54,295 bases of DNA from Alphaproteobacteria bacterium (GTDB taxonomy: Bacteria > Pseudomonadota > Alphaproteobacteria > UBA9655): the NCBI GenBank assembly GCA_013287205.1, contig JABDEE010000003.1, positions 1 to 54,295 on the forward strand, in the 5' to 3' direction. The translations under genes were made by a program, and so were the position numbers. This document shows positions 10,222 to 20,038 of the stretch, piece after piece (position 1 is the stretch's first letter; each line of letters opens with the position of its first letter). The notes beneath the pieces are model-generated. The model was not told the origin of the DNA and did not search any database. It saw only the letters and a program-made list of their open reading frames with translations.

Positions 10222-10773
10222 ACGATTGCACCGACAACTCAGGACATTAGGGTAACAGATTGCCCTTGTTCCCAAAATGGCGATTTAAGGCGCATTAAAC
10301 GACGAGTCAGGCTCCCCCCTCACGGGGAGGAGTTCTATGATCTAAATAAATGCTCTTAAAGCTGGAGAGGTATCAAAGTGAAAATTCTTTATACAGGCGA
10401 CACATGGTGTGTGCTGCGCAGCAGTAGGGACGATCTGTCTTCGTATCGTTAGGTTGGCCGAAGGCCGGCGAAAGTCACAGTTGAGAGGTATGAAGTACGT
10501 CCCTTCACCATTAAGCTTGGGCAAGCAATATTGATGAGAGGCAAACCAAGCGACCCGCTGATTTTAAGTTTGCATCCTGCTCTTCTTGGGCACCTTAAAA
10601 TCTGCAGAAAAAAGGCTTTTTTGACGCGATAGACTTTTTTTCTTGCAATTGTAAAAAATGTTTATATATTTACAAACAAAAAGCACACAACTATTTAGTA
10701 TTCTTTTTCCTTTGCAGAAACAAAAGAATGAAAAGAAAATCGTTTTTTACAAACAGGGCCGTTGAGAGGGTAA

Positions 10774-11892
10774 ATGTTAAAAGTTCTAGGATATCAAAGT
10801 AAACGTTATATTGTCGCAACGTTGGCAACAGTGTTTTTGCTGCAGCAAAATGCTGAGGCTACTCTTGAAGAAGAAAATATTGTTCAGCATTTTAGGAAGG
10901 CTGTTAGAAGAGGGAAGGAGTCTATTCCACTTGAACGACATCATGATAACTCATTTCATCATCATCCTTGGGTTCATAAGTGGAAGCATTCTGATGATGC
11001 AACGCCTCTGAATTCGCATCTCGACCAGTTTACTCAGCAATTATATACTCGCTTAATGAAACATAAGAAACCACCTGAACAGGCAAAACATTTAAGCCTA
11101 GGTGACTCTCGTCCAGAAGAAGCAGTTGTTAAAAGTATCGAACCTAATTTTTCTTCAGGACACATGATAAAAATTGAAGAAACAACAACTAAACCAAAAA
11201 TTTTTATAACTCTCTATGCTGGGAATGCGATAATGCCAGACACTCCAAAATCGACGTGTTGGTTTATGCCGATCGATCAGGCATTATGTTGCCCCACTTT
11301 AGGAGACTATAGACAAAAAGTGGCGACCTTAAAAATATGGGATGCTTACACACATTTTTCTCTCCTAGCTATTCCTCCGGGGGCAAAAATCAAATATTTC
11401 GTTGGCCTTTCCTCACCTCAATCGTTCCCGAGTTTAAACTTCACAGACAAAAAAGAAGTGATGAATTTTGATAAAAATCTCGCCCTTACAACAATGAAGA
11501 CATCTTTGTCCTTCCTTAGTGTAAACTCTGAAGCTCATTTTTTTGAGAAATTGGAGGGTGGGGCCACCCAAATTTATCTCTGCTCTGTGGAGAATCAGGC
11601 CCCCTATATCTTAGACCTGGGAAGCTTAAAATTTAAAAGCCTTGCAGATAAGGGCCGATATGCACGTAAAGAAAAGCGTTTCATTGCTTTACAAGACGGG
11701 ACACAAGAGAAGAAAATCGTATGGGTTGATGATATCATGACACCGTCTCACCTTAAAGATGAAACTTATGATTTAACGCCACTTGATATCCTTGATAAAT
11801 TGCACTCTAATGAGGTGCTTACTGAGGCAGAAGTAGCGCAGATGAAAGAGGTCATTTTTGAAAAAGCACCCCCCCTTCGTTCAAAATTATAG
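10774..11892 (+). CDS. Secreted hypothetical protein ending in -SKL
   Basis: 372 aa; N-terminal hydrophobic signal (YIVATLATVFLLQQNAEA); C-terminus PPLRSKL*. Confidence 0.65.
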   Translation: MLKVLGYQSKRYIVATLATVFLLQQNAEATLEEENIVQHFRKAVRRGKESIPLERHHDNSFHHHPWVHKWKHSDDATPLNSHLDQFTQQLYTRLMKHKKPPEQAKHLSLGDSRPEEAVVKSIEPNFSSGHMIKIEETTTKPKIFITLYAGNAIMPDTPKSTCWFMPIDQALCCPTLGDYRQKVATLKIWDAYTHFSLLAIPPGAKIKYFVGLSSPQSFPSLNFTDKKEVMNFDKNLALTTMKTSLSFLSVNSEAHFFEKLEGGATQIYLCSVENQAPYILDLGSLKFKSLADKGRYARKEKRFIALQDGTQEKKIVWVDDIMTPSHLKDETYDLTPLDILDKLHSNEVLTEAEVAQMKEVIFEKAPPLRSKL

Positions 11893-11916
11893 GACATATC
11901 AGATAAGGAGATTAAT

Positions 11917-12375
11917 ATGCGTACGAAATTCATTTTCTCATTAACAATCCTCACATTTATAGCTTCTATAACAAAAATATCAGCCTCAGCAACTAGCGAA
12001 GAAAGTTGGGATGCAGCAATACAAAGAGTACGAACCAACTGTCTATCTGAAATCAAAGCAGTAGACCTCAATCTTGCAAAAAAAGGAATTGCAATTTTAG
12101 AAAGTATCCACGAAGCATCTCTCTATGCTCAAGATGACGTAATGAGAGCCCAGGTCAAAGCATCTCATATCACTCGAGATCTTTCCGAGAGGCATATTTC
12201 ATGGTTGCATAGACTGAAAGAGTTACGAGTTGATGAAGAAAAATATGCAAAAATTCAGGGGGCTGTTCAAAGAACAGAGGCTCTTATCAATCGATTTTAC
12301 ATTGTTTTTCTTGAGGTGCAACCTCAATCTTTGATGCAAGAAACTTCTAGAAAAGGGCTACAATCAAAGCTATAA
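11917..12375 (+). CDS. Secreted hypothetical protein ending in -SKL
   Basis: 152 aa; signal peptide FIFSLTILTFIASITKISASA; helical; C-terminus RKGLQSKL*; AAGGAG upstream of ATG. Confidence 0.65.
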   Translation: MRTKFIFSLTILTFIASITKISASATSEESWDAAIQRVRTNCLSEIKAVDLNLAKKGIAILESIHEASLYAQDDVMRAQVKASHITRDLSERHISWLHRLKELRVDEEKYAKIQGAVQRTEALINRFYIVFLEVQPQSLMQETSRKGLQSKL

Positions 12376-12552
12376 AAAAACAGGAACCTCTCTGCAAAAC
12401 TAAGCACAAGAGGGCAGAAAACGATCATTAAACCGCTTCCTGTGGATGGCATGCCAGCAGCACTCCCAAGAGTGGGGCCATGACTCTGATTACCAGCGTA
12501 CTTGTGCAAGTTTCTCTCTCATCCAGAGGACGAGAAGAAGAGACTCTCCCCC

Positions 12553-15500
12553 TCACATCGATAAATCCCTCTGTTTCACGCGACTTCTCTCTTTCTGGAC
12601 CTGCTGTTCCCTGGCCTCCAGGAGCTGCTTGGCTTGACGATCCTGTTGAGTTTGGTCGGCTTTTTGCTGCTGCGCTTCCTCTTGCACCACCTCCTTCGAA
12701 GAAGGCCGGATTTCTTTCAGGAGTTCGGTCGAGAGGGGTTTTTCGATGACCTCTCTGATACCTGTTGGATTTTGTGGTTTAAGGAAGGCTTCATGGGATT
12801 TTTCAGGCTTGAGAGTGGGTAATAAGTCCTCAAATTTGTGCCTCTGGTCCCAATTGAAGAGCCGTTCTGCTCGCGCTTCTTCTCGAATGCTGCGTTGTGG
12901 AGTCTCAGGCGCTTCTCTGTCATGGATGATCCCAAACTTTGAGGCCACACGCCAGAAGGCCTCTTTCGAAACGGCTCCCATCGCCTGCAATTCATCGGAC
13001 ATGCGGGTGAAGAGTTTGGTCAAGGTGCGATCGTCTTGATGCATAAGTTTTTCAAGAACCGGTGCTTCCAGGTAATGTCCGCTTGACAATTTATCACCTG
13101 ATTTTGAGAGAACTTCGTGGAACTTTTCTGGGCGCCAAAAGTCAAGAGAGCTGCCAAACACTTGGCACTTCTCTCGATGGCGCGTCATGGCCACATAAGC
13201 CAGGTTTTGGCTCATCTCGTAGGAGGCGAGGACATACGCCTTATCAACCGTCGTCCCTTGAGATTTATGAATCGTAATTGCCCATCCATGATCAAAGAAG
13301 GGATTGAGGTTGGGAGCGAAGGAGATGATTTTTGCATCTGGTCCTCCATCCAATTTCACCTGAATCACTTGAACGGTTAGATCCGTAATGATACCAACAG
13401 TCCCGTTCTTCACCCCAAGGCCTCTATCATTGCGCGTAAAGACAATTCGGTCTCCTTTGGAGAAGGCTTTGTCGCAGGCTGTGGTTGTTTGACGACCAAA
13501 GTCATCCTCAACCGTTTGCTTAACGGTAAAGAGGCTCTCCTCTTTGGGAAGATGTCCCGATTGCTTCAAGAGGTACCGCGCTCCAGTGTTCAAATCCGCG
13601 ACATCCTTGTTGGTGAAGGCCAGCATGATTCCCTTTTGTTCAGGGTTCAATTTAAATCCAGCATGCCAGGCAGTGAGCATTGTCTCCTTTGTTTGTGTTC
13701 TCAGGTCGATCTGAGGAGAATTGGGGTCCATATAAGTCGACGTGGCCTTCTCCACACTCTTCCATTTCAGATATTGTGTGTGGTCTTGATGCTGCCTGAC
13801 ATAGTGAGAGACGTGTTCTTGCTTGTTGTGCCCTTGCTTTTCGACGTCCGCAATCATCTCACGGTACAATCGGGTACCCATGCGCTTTGAGAGGGTATGG
13901 AGATAAACAAGCATTTCCGCGTCTTTGCTTAAAAGCGCTTTCGTGAGAGAGGGAATCTCTTCCTGAACGATTTGAACATGACCTTGGGTTACATACTGCT
14001 GAAGGGCTGCTTCCGTTTTCTGTTTGCCAAACAGCATTGTTGCCTCTCTTTGCCAAGATTCTTTTTGACGCAAGACTGTGTTCAATTCCGACATACCTAC
14101 CCGCTCCGTAATCAAGCGGAAAGCAGGACCTGCTTCCACGGGTTGAAGTTGGGCGCCATCGCCTACAACCACCAGCTTTACACCCAATTTCTTAACCGTA
14201 CTCAAAAGATCGGAAAAACGCTCCACGTCCACCATGCCCGCTTCATCCAGAATGAGAATCGTACTAGCTTTGTAGTGACTCCAGCCTGCCTCAACGTTTT
14301 GCAAAAACTTGTGGAGCGTCATAGAGGTAATACCACTTTGTTCCAAGTTCTGAGCAGCCTTTCCCGTTGGCGCCAATCCCACAACGTTATAGCCTTGAGC
14401 ATCCCACGCACTTTTGGCGATCCCAAGAGCTGTCGTCTTGCCAGCGCCCGCAATTCCAACCACGCATTTGAGCTGACCCGAATCAATCAGATGACGAACG
14501 GCCTGGGTTTGATCTGCAGACAGGTTCCCTCCAAGATCTTTCAAATCTTCATTGGCTTTTGCAAAAGAAGCCTCCACGTGTGCCTCATCAACCCCATGAG
14601 AGGAAGAGGCACTTAAACGTTCTGCAGTTCCTACAAGAGCTCGCTCGGCTTTGAGTAAAGAGCGCGTCGTGTAAATCGCATCTCCGTCTTTTCCCTCTCC
14701 CTCTCCAGGGCGCAGCAACAACAGCTCTGATGAGTTCTTCAGCCGTGCCTCAAGCCGCTGGAACAAAGGCAGATCATCAATATAGCGATGGAGGACTTGT
14801 TGAACATCTCCCCACATGAAAGTCGCGTGGTGCTTGGAGACAATGTCGAACACCACTTCAGGTCGCCTCATGATGCGGTAGAGATTGCGCAGTTGGACTT
14901 CTTGAAACGCGAGGGTCTTATCTGCGATGAAAGGCGGCACATAGTTTTTGCCCTTCTCATCAATTTCCACAATCGCTCTTCCTCGTTTGGGCTGAGGTTC
15001 CATTTCGATTCCTCGTTCTTTGTACGAGCGATGGTCGATTTGGACATCGTGCCCGTTAAGCTTCAGGTGATAGTTGGAATAAGCCGCCCATTGTTCGCGT
15101 AAGCCCACGATGAAAGACCTGTCGTTCCAAGCTCTCTCTTTCTTTGCGCTGAAACCATGTTCTTCGAGGGGGCGTGTTGTAAGGAGCACATGACAATGGG
15201 GATTCTTTTCACCCGTCTCCTTATGGGTATCAACGTGAAAGTTGAGAAGAGCGCACATCCCCTTTGAGACGATTTGGTCTTCGACAAATTCACGAGCTAA
15301 GGCCCTATTTTGTTCAGGCGTCAATTCTCGATGCAGAGCAAATTCAACTTCTCGCCAAACGCGCGCATCAATGCGCTTCTCTGCAGCCTCGACGATATCA
15401 ACAAGGGCCTGAACGCCCTTCTCTCTGTTCTCAACGATCCCTTGTTGGAGAGTACGCATCCAAGCGGGTGAATCCTTTGGAACCACCAATTCCACATGAA

Positions 15501-15639
15501 TCACCTCCTTGTCTCGATAATCAAAGAGCTCGCCTGTACGCTCATCACGAAGCTCACACCCAGAACGATAAGCAACAGCACGCACTGTGCTGCGCACACC
15601 TCGAGAGAGAGCTTTTGCATTAAGATGGTAAAGTGCCAC
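12553..15639 (-). CDS. traA: Ti-type conjugative relaxase/helicase TraA (MobA/MobL plus RecD-like)
   Basis: VALYHLNAKALSRGVRSTVRAVAYRSGCELRDERTGE N-terminus, HCHVLLTTRPL histidine motif, Walker A GIAGAGKTT, RecD-like motifs (TIHKSQGTTVDKAYV). ORF track extends to 15780; GTG at 15639 fits the family N-terminus better. Confidence 0.9.
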   Translation of the reverse strand: MALYHLNAKALSRGVRSTVRAVAYRSGCELRDERTGELFDYRDKEVIHVELVVPKDSPAWMRTLQQGIVENREKGVQALVDIVEAAEKRIDARVWREVEFALHRELTPEQNRALAREFVEDQIVSKGMCALLNFHVDTHKETGEKNPHCHVLLTTRPLEEHGFSAKKERAWNDRSFIVGLREQWAAYSNYHLKLNGHDVQIDHRSYKERGIEMEPQPKRGRAIVEIDEKGKNYVPPFIADKTLAFQEVQLRNLYRIMRRPEVVFDIVSKHHATFMWGDVQQVLHRYIDDLPLFQRLEARLKNSSELLLLRPGEGEGKDGDAIYTTRSLLKAERALVGTAERLSASSSHGVDEAHVEASFAKANEDLKDLGGNLSADQTQAVRHLIDSGQLKCVVGIAGAGKTTALGIAKSAWDAQGYNVVGLAPTGKAAQNLEQSGITSMTLHKFLQNVEAGWSHYKASTILILDEAGMVDVERFSDLLSTVKKLGVKLVVVGDGAQLQPVEAGPAFRLITERVGMSELNTVLRQKESWQREATMLFGKQKTEAALQQYVTQGHVQIVQEEIPSLTKALLSKDAEMLVYLHTLSKRMGTRLYREMIADVEKQGHNKQEHVSHYVRQHQDHTQYLKWKSVEKATSTYMDPNSPQIDLRTQTKETMLTAWHAGFKLNPEQKGIMLAFTNKDVADLNTGARYLLKQSGHLPKEESLFTVKQTVEDDFGRQTTTACDKAFSKGDRIVFTRNDRGLGVKNGTVGIITDLTVQVIQVKLDGGPDAKIISFAPNLNPFFDHGWAITIHKSQGTTVDKAYVLASYEMSQNLAYVAMTRHREKCQVFGSSLDFWRPEKFHEVLSKSGDKLSSGHYLEAPVLEKLMHQDDRTLTKLFTRMSDELQAMGAVSKEAFWRVASKFGIIHDREAPETPQRSIREEARAERLFNWDQRHKFEDLLPTLKPEKSHEAFLKPQNPTGIREVIEKPLSTELLKEIRPSSKEVVQEEAQQQKADQTQQDRQAKQLLEAREQQVQKERSRVKQRDLSM

Positions 15640-15687
15640 TTTCTTATATTTCCGTGCAAATGATCTGAGGCCCTTGGGCCGGAGCAC

Positions 15688-15720
15688 CACATTCCCATCG
15701 GGAATGTGTAAGCGCGCTTG
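15688..15720 (+). other. Candidate oriT: inverted repeat plus nic-like core
   Basis: CACATTCCC-ATC-GGGAATGTG followed directly by TAAGCGCGCTTG; resembles the RSF1010/MOBQ layout (IR then TAAGTGCGCCCT); lies just upstream of the relaxase start. Confidence 0.5.
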
Positions 15721-16039
15721 TCGGACCCCCCAGGCCCTCCAAGACATTTTACCACACCTCCACCTCCCAATGGATAACATTCAATAAAACACCACCTTCC
15801 TCAAAGTGCTAAGAACCAAACCACATGGGAAGAGACACCTATCTGAAAACAACAAAGAGTGAATCCGACTGAGAGAAAAGATCATGATCCCGCACCACAT
15901 CCTTAAAAAGGAGACACAGAATTCTGCCTCTCCGGCATTCGCAGATAACAACCACGCAATGACATGTCACTTCCTAAAAAATGTTGGTCATCTAACCAGA
16001 ATGCATGTTACTTTAAGGCCCACTTTATAGGAGAAGAAA

Positions 16040-16639
16040 ATGATGAAACCGATTTTGTACGCCGCTCTTTTAACTTCCGTCACAACCCTCATGCCCTTGA
16101 TGGCAGATAAGGCTTCAGAAAAACCTTCAAGCCCTACAATTGCAATTGTTAAACAGGCGATCTTGGAAAAATCCTCTGCTTTCAAGGACATTGCGAAGCA
16201 GCTTGAGGGGGAGCGTGCGCGTGTTCAGAAATCTCTTTTGGAGGATGAAAAAAAGCTGAAGAAGGAAGGTGAGGATCTTGAAGCTGCGCAGAAAAAACTC
16301 TCGGAAGAGGAGTTCAAAAAGAAGCGTCAGGCTTTTGAGAAACAAGCAACAGATCTTCGTGTCAAACTTGAGCTTCAAAAAATTCGGTTGGAGCTTGCTC
16401 TCGATGAGGCCAAGAAAAAAATGTTCAAAGCTTTCTCAGAAATTGTGGACGCGCTGGGTCAAAAAAGAGGCGGGATTATTTTGTACGGAGAAGCTGTCGC
16501 AACAGCTGAGGCGTCCTATGATCTCTCTGACGAAGTCTTAAAAGAGCTCAACAAAAAACTGCCAACCATCAAAGTGACATTCAAATCTGATGCAGAGATT
16601 CGGAAATTGATTTCTCAACAACAAGCCGCAAACAACTAA
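16040..16639 (+). CDS. OmpH/Skp-like periplasmic chaperone
   Basis: Signal peptide followed by long charged helices and ...YGEAVATAEASYDLSDEVLKELNKKLP, as in the OmpH family. Confidence 0.75.
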   Translation: MMKPILYAALLTSVTTLMPLMADKASEKPSSPTIAIVKQAILEKSSAFKDIAKQLEGERARVQKSLLEDEKKLKKEGEDLEAAQKKLSEEEFKKKRQAFEKQATDLRVKLELQKIRLELALDEAKKKMFKAFSEIVDALGQKRGGIILYGEAVATAEASYDLSDEVLKELNKKLPTIKVTFKSDAEIRKLISQQQAANN

Positions 16640-16665
16640 GCAAGACAAAAGTCTTTAAGAGAGGA

Positions 16666-16692
16666 AACGGGCAAGAGGACTTCTTGCCCGTT
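16666..16692 (+). terminator. Hairpin after the OmpH-like gene
   Basis: AACGGGCAAGA..TCTTGCCCGTT; only a weak T tract follows. Confidence 0.45.
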
Positions 16693-16862
16693 CATTTTGC
16701 ATTCAGAGAGAGCGTTCTCTCCAAAATCTCTTTCAAACCTTCCCCTGTTTATCCTCCCCTCAAACGACAAAATTCAAAAACACCTTCTTCTTCAAAAATG
16801 CTTTTTTATGCTGAAAGCCACAAAATATGGTAGAATCCAAATGCTCATAAACAACAATTCGC

Positions 16863-17393
16863 ATGAAAGAAAATACCATGACCAAAAACGACATCCTTAA
16901 GGGCGAAGCCCAGGCCTCCGTGCTTTCGTCATCTGAAAAGATGACGGGAGTACTCCCTCAACCATTAAGTCCTAACGAAAAAAAAGAGACGAAGAGTGTG
17001 ACAACACCCTCTGCACCGGCACACTCCGAAAATGAGGCATCCGAACCATCCAACCCTGATCACCCAGAACAAGAGGAAGAAACAAAACTGTCTCCTCCGC
17101 AAAACCCCGTTCGCTTCGAAGAGCAGGTCCTTCAAATTGATCAGAGAATCGCCTTTCTTAAAAAACGAAAAGAGACCATGCACCTCAGACAAGCTGCTCT
17201 GTTTGTCAAAGAGGCGGAGGCAATTTTTGGAGAAGAGTTTTCGCTTGATATGGCTTTGGCCCTTTTACAAAAGAGTTGGAGCACAGCTCTACCTGCTGAA
17301 AAACAGGAGTTGAAAAAGCTCCGTTATAGCTTTCGCACTCAAACAACACGCCCAAGAGCTCAGACACCTATCGCAACTCATCACGCGCAGTGA
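16863..17393 (+). CDS. Ti-type TraC-like conjugal transfer protein
   Basis: QVLQIDQRIAFLKKRKETMHLRQAALFVKEAEAIFG pattern, divergent from traA and followed by a TraD(Ti)-like ORF. Confidence 0.5.
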   Translation: MKENTMTKNDILKGEAQASVLSSSEKMTGVLPQPLSPNEKKETKSVTTPSAPAHSENEASEPSNPDHPEQEEETKLSPPQNPVRFEEQVLQIDQRIAFLKKRKETMHLRQAALFVKEAEAIFGEEFSLDMALALLQKSWSTALPAEKQELKKLRYSFRTQTTRPRAQTPIATHHAQ

Positions 17394-17409
17394 AACACGG
17401 AGGCATCAA

Positions 17410-17685
17410 TTGAACCAGGAATCTTCACAAGAGCAACGACGGAAACGGACGAGGAGTTTAATCATAATCGGCTCTCTGGCAGAGAAGGCAGGACTCCTCA
17501 ACACATTTGGACTTCCTCTCGGGGAAGACTTTCAAAAAGCTCCAAATCTAAAATATCAGGTTGGCGCACTGTACAAAGGCTTTCTGATCCTTAATGAAAT
17601 TGCCAACACGAACGAGGTTTTTTTGCCAAGTTGGGGGGAGCAGGGACTCGCAAAACTCAGAGAAGAAAATGAGATAAGAAATTGA
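17410..17685 (+). CDS. Ti-type TraD-like small conjugal transfer protein
   Basis: RRKRTRSLIIIGSLAEKAGLLNTFGLPLGEDFQKAPNLKYQVGALYKGF resembles the TraD(Ti) family. Confidence 0.55.
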   Translation: MNQESSQEQRRKRTRSLIIIGSLAEKAGLLNTFGLPLGEDFQKAPNLKYQVGALYKGFLILNEIANTNEVFLPSWGEQGLAKLREENEIRN

Positions 17686-17736
17686 TGAAATGCCAAGAAA
17701 TAGAACAAAATAAATAGCAAAAACCTAAAATAGTTT

Positions 17737-17764
17737 TTGCATATAAGGGAGAAACTGGTATAAT
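17737..17764 (+). promoter_or_regulatory. Sigma70-type promoter (TTGCAT-16-TATAAT)
   Basis: TTGCAT 17737-17742, TATAAT 17759-17764, just upstream of a hairpin and a small ORF. Confidence 0.6.
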
Positions 17765-17771
17765 GAGGGCA

Positions 17772-17803
17772 CGATGCACAGGTGTTCAAGCACCTATGCA
17801 TCG
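17772..17803 (+). promoter_or_regulatory. Imperfect inverted repeat/5' leader hairpin
   Basis: CGATGCACAGGTG-TTCAA-GCACCTATGCATCG. Confidence 0.55.
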
Positions 17804-17839
17804 CTAACCGATCAACAAATCTACAAAGGAGATTTGCCA

Positions 17840-18013
17840 ATGGCTTCAAAGACCATAACCATATCTGACGATTATTGCTACTGCTCTCTCTACGAACTCA
17901 AAAGGCTCCAAGTCGCACTTGATGATATCGATATTGCTACATTGAAGGCTCGTCGAACTTATGAGGCTCTACGAAAGAATCTTGAAAAAATAGTTCAAGA
18001 ACACAAGGAATAA
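17840..18013 (+). CDS. Small hypothetical protein (57 aa)
   Basis: AAAGGAG upstream of ATG; MASKTITISDDYCYCSLYELKRLQVALDDIDIATLKARRTYEALRKNLEKIVQEHKE; promoter upstream. Confidence 0.5.
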   Translation: MASKTITISDDYCYCSLYELKRLQVALDDIDIATLKARRTYEALRKNLEKIVQEHKE

Positions 18014-18365
18014 GGATTGGGGGGGGGAGATAGGTGTCGGAATATATCGTTCATTGTATTTCTGGTTTCCTGATGCTTGCTTCCTGGTCCTCTTTTGATT
18101 TTCTCATTTGCCAAAGGCATCTGTTAGATGTGTTGATACTTGTTGTTGCAAGAGATAGAAAAAGATACAAGGGACGTACATATGAAAAATTCTTTACCCA
18201 ATCTTCCTCTTTGCAAAAATCCGATACACTGTATCGGAAATTACAGTTCCCTGATTTTAATCCAAAATTATTGTGGAATCTTGACCCCAAACAGAACAAC
18301 ATCCATTGAAATAATATCATATCCGTGATATACCTCCCTATGTAGGGGTATAAAAAGGTTTTTAT

Positions 18366-19142
18366 ATGAACATCAAAGACTTTATCAGCAAGGTCGGACA
18401 GAACTTCACTTCAAAAGAAGTAGCGGAACTGCTTGATATATCCCCCTTACAGACGACAAAAATAGTGGATAAATGGATAAAGGCGGGATGGATTCAAAGG
18501 CAAAGTAGGGGGGTGTATTCAGTCATTCCCATCAGTCAACATCATCAATCAATCGATAATCCGTGGGCTCTCCTTCCCCGAATTGTCGGAGACTCTGACT
18601 ATTATATCTGCGGATGGAGTGCTTGCGAATATTTTGGACTCACGGAACAGATCTTTAATGACATTTCAGTCGCGATCCATCCTTTTCGTGAGCGGAAATC
18701 CATTTCGTTCTCTTATGGAAAGTTCATCTTTTTTACAGTTCCTCAAAATGCTCATTTTGGAATGAAAAGTGTTTGGATTGGGGATGAAAAAATACCTGTC
18801 TCTGATATTCATAAGACGATCTTAGACATTGTTTTTAACCCATCTTGGGGTGGTGGAGTCATCCATGTACTGGATTGCCTTAAGAATTATCTAAAACACG
18901 AAGACGCAGATCTGGAGCGACTTCTCGCGTACGGAGATCTGTTAGGTGTCGGGACGTTCTTTAAAAGGCTCGGATTTTATCTGGAATCTATCCTTGGACG
19001 TGACCATGAAATTATCAAAAAATGTCGTAAGAGAATAACGCGTGGCTACAGCTACCTTGATCCTCAGGTCAAGGGAACTAAGCATATTGCCGCATGGCAA
19101 CTCATTGTTCCAGAAGGCTTGAATCTGGGAGAGACGGAATGA
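18366..19142 (+). CDS. AbiEi-type antitoxin/transcriptional regulator
   Basis: N-terminal wHTH (FTSKEVAELLDISPLQTTKIVDKWIKAGWIQRQSRGVYSVIP); overlaps an AbiEii ORF. Confidence 0.8.
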   Translation: MNIKDFISKVGQNFTSKEVAELLDISPLQTTKIVDKWIKAGWIQRQSRGVYSVIPISQHHQSIDNPWALLPRIVGDSDYYICGWSACEYFGLTEQIFNDISVAIHPFRERKSISFSYGKFIFFTVPQNAHFGMKSVWIGDEKIPVSDIHKTILDIVFNPSWGGGVIHVLDCLKNYLKHEDADLERLLAYGDLLGVGTFFKRLGFYLESILGRDHEIIKKCRKRITRGYSYLDPQVKGTKHIAAWQLIVPEGLNLGETE

Positions 19143-19966
19143 TTACAAGTGGAGAGATTCGAGACCTCGCCCGCCTCTATGGTGTAAGGCCTGAAACCAT
19201 CGAAAAAGACTATGTTCTTGGATGGATGTTGGCGGGCATTCATCACGCGCCATCGACAGAACACTGGATTTTTAAAGGCGGTACGGCCCTCAAGAAATGC
19301 TATTTTCATGATTACAGATTCAGCGAGGATCTAGACTTTTCCTTGAAAGATCCAGCCTCCTTAACAGAGGAGAGTTTACAGAAAACGCTCTCCAACATCA
19401 TTGACTGGGTTTATGAGTCTTCAGGAATCGAGATTTCAAAATCACGGAATATCATCGACCTATTCGAAAATCGTGATAACAGGCAGGTCGCTCAAGTTAG
19501 GATTTATTATCGTGGACCCATTAGTCCTTCAGCGCTCAGCCAATGGGCGCGCATCAAGTTAGATCTCACCACGGGGGAGTTTTTAACGGATGAGCCCTTT
19601 CTAAGCGACGTCCACCATCCCTATCGTGATGCAAACGACGCCTTATTCAAAATAAGCTGTTATAGCTTCACGGAAATATTCGCAGAAAAGCTCAGGGCTT
19701 TTATAGAGCGGATGCGTCCTCGAGATATCTACGATGTCGTCAAATGCTATGACTCTGGACTCGCAGACTTTGCCAAGGTGAAGGAACAGTTCATGCTGAA
19801 AATGCAATCTAAGTCCCTCAAGATGCCTGAAAAAGAAACCCTCCTCACACAGATCAAAAACTCAGAAACCTTCTGGGCAGAGCAGCTTTCTCATCAAATC
19901 TCTACCTTGGAAGACTTCGAAGTATTTGAGAAAAAAATTGAGAGTGTATTAGAGGAAATTTTGTAG
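19139..19966 (+). CDS. AbiEii-type nucleotidyltransferase toxin
   Basis: IEKDYVLGWML...WIFKGGTALKKCYFHDYRFSEDLDFSL; ATGA overlap with the AbiEi stop. Confidence 0.88.
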   Translation: MITSGEIRDLARLYGVRPETIEKDYVLGWMLAGIHHAPSTEHWIFKGGTALKKCYFHDYRFSEDLDFSLKDPASLTEESLQKTLSNIIDWVYESSGIEISKSRNIIDLFENRDNRQVAQVRIYYRGPISPSALSQWARIKLDLTTGEFLTDEPFLSDVHHPYRDANDALFKISCYSFTEIFAEKLRAFIERMRPRDIYDVVKCYDSGLADFAKVKEQFMLKMQSKSLKMPEKETLLTQIKNSETFWAEQLSHQISTLEDFEVFEKKIESVLEEIL

Positions 19967-20038
19967 GAAGAATCAATGATGAATGACAACATACTCTCTC
20001 TATGTATAGGGCCGGCGGGCTGTCCTGGTTTGCAGTTT

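Noticed and set aside
13972-14616. 214-aa + strand ORF and several others opposite traA
   Set aside because: The minus strand clearly encodes the relaxase/helicase; these are antisense readings
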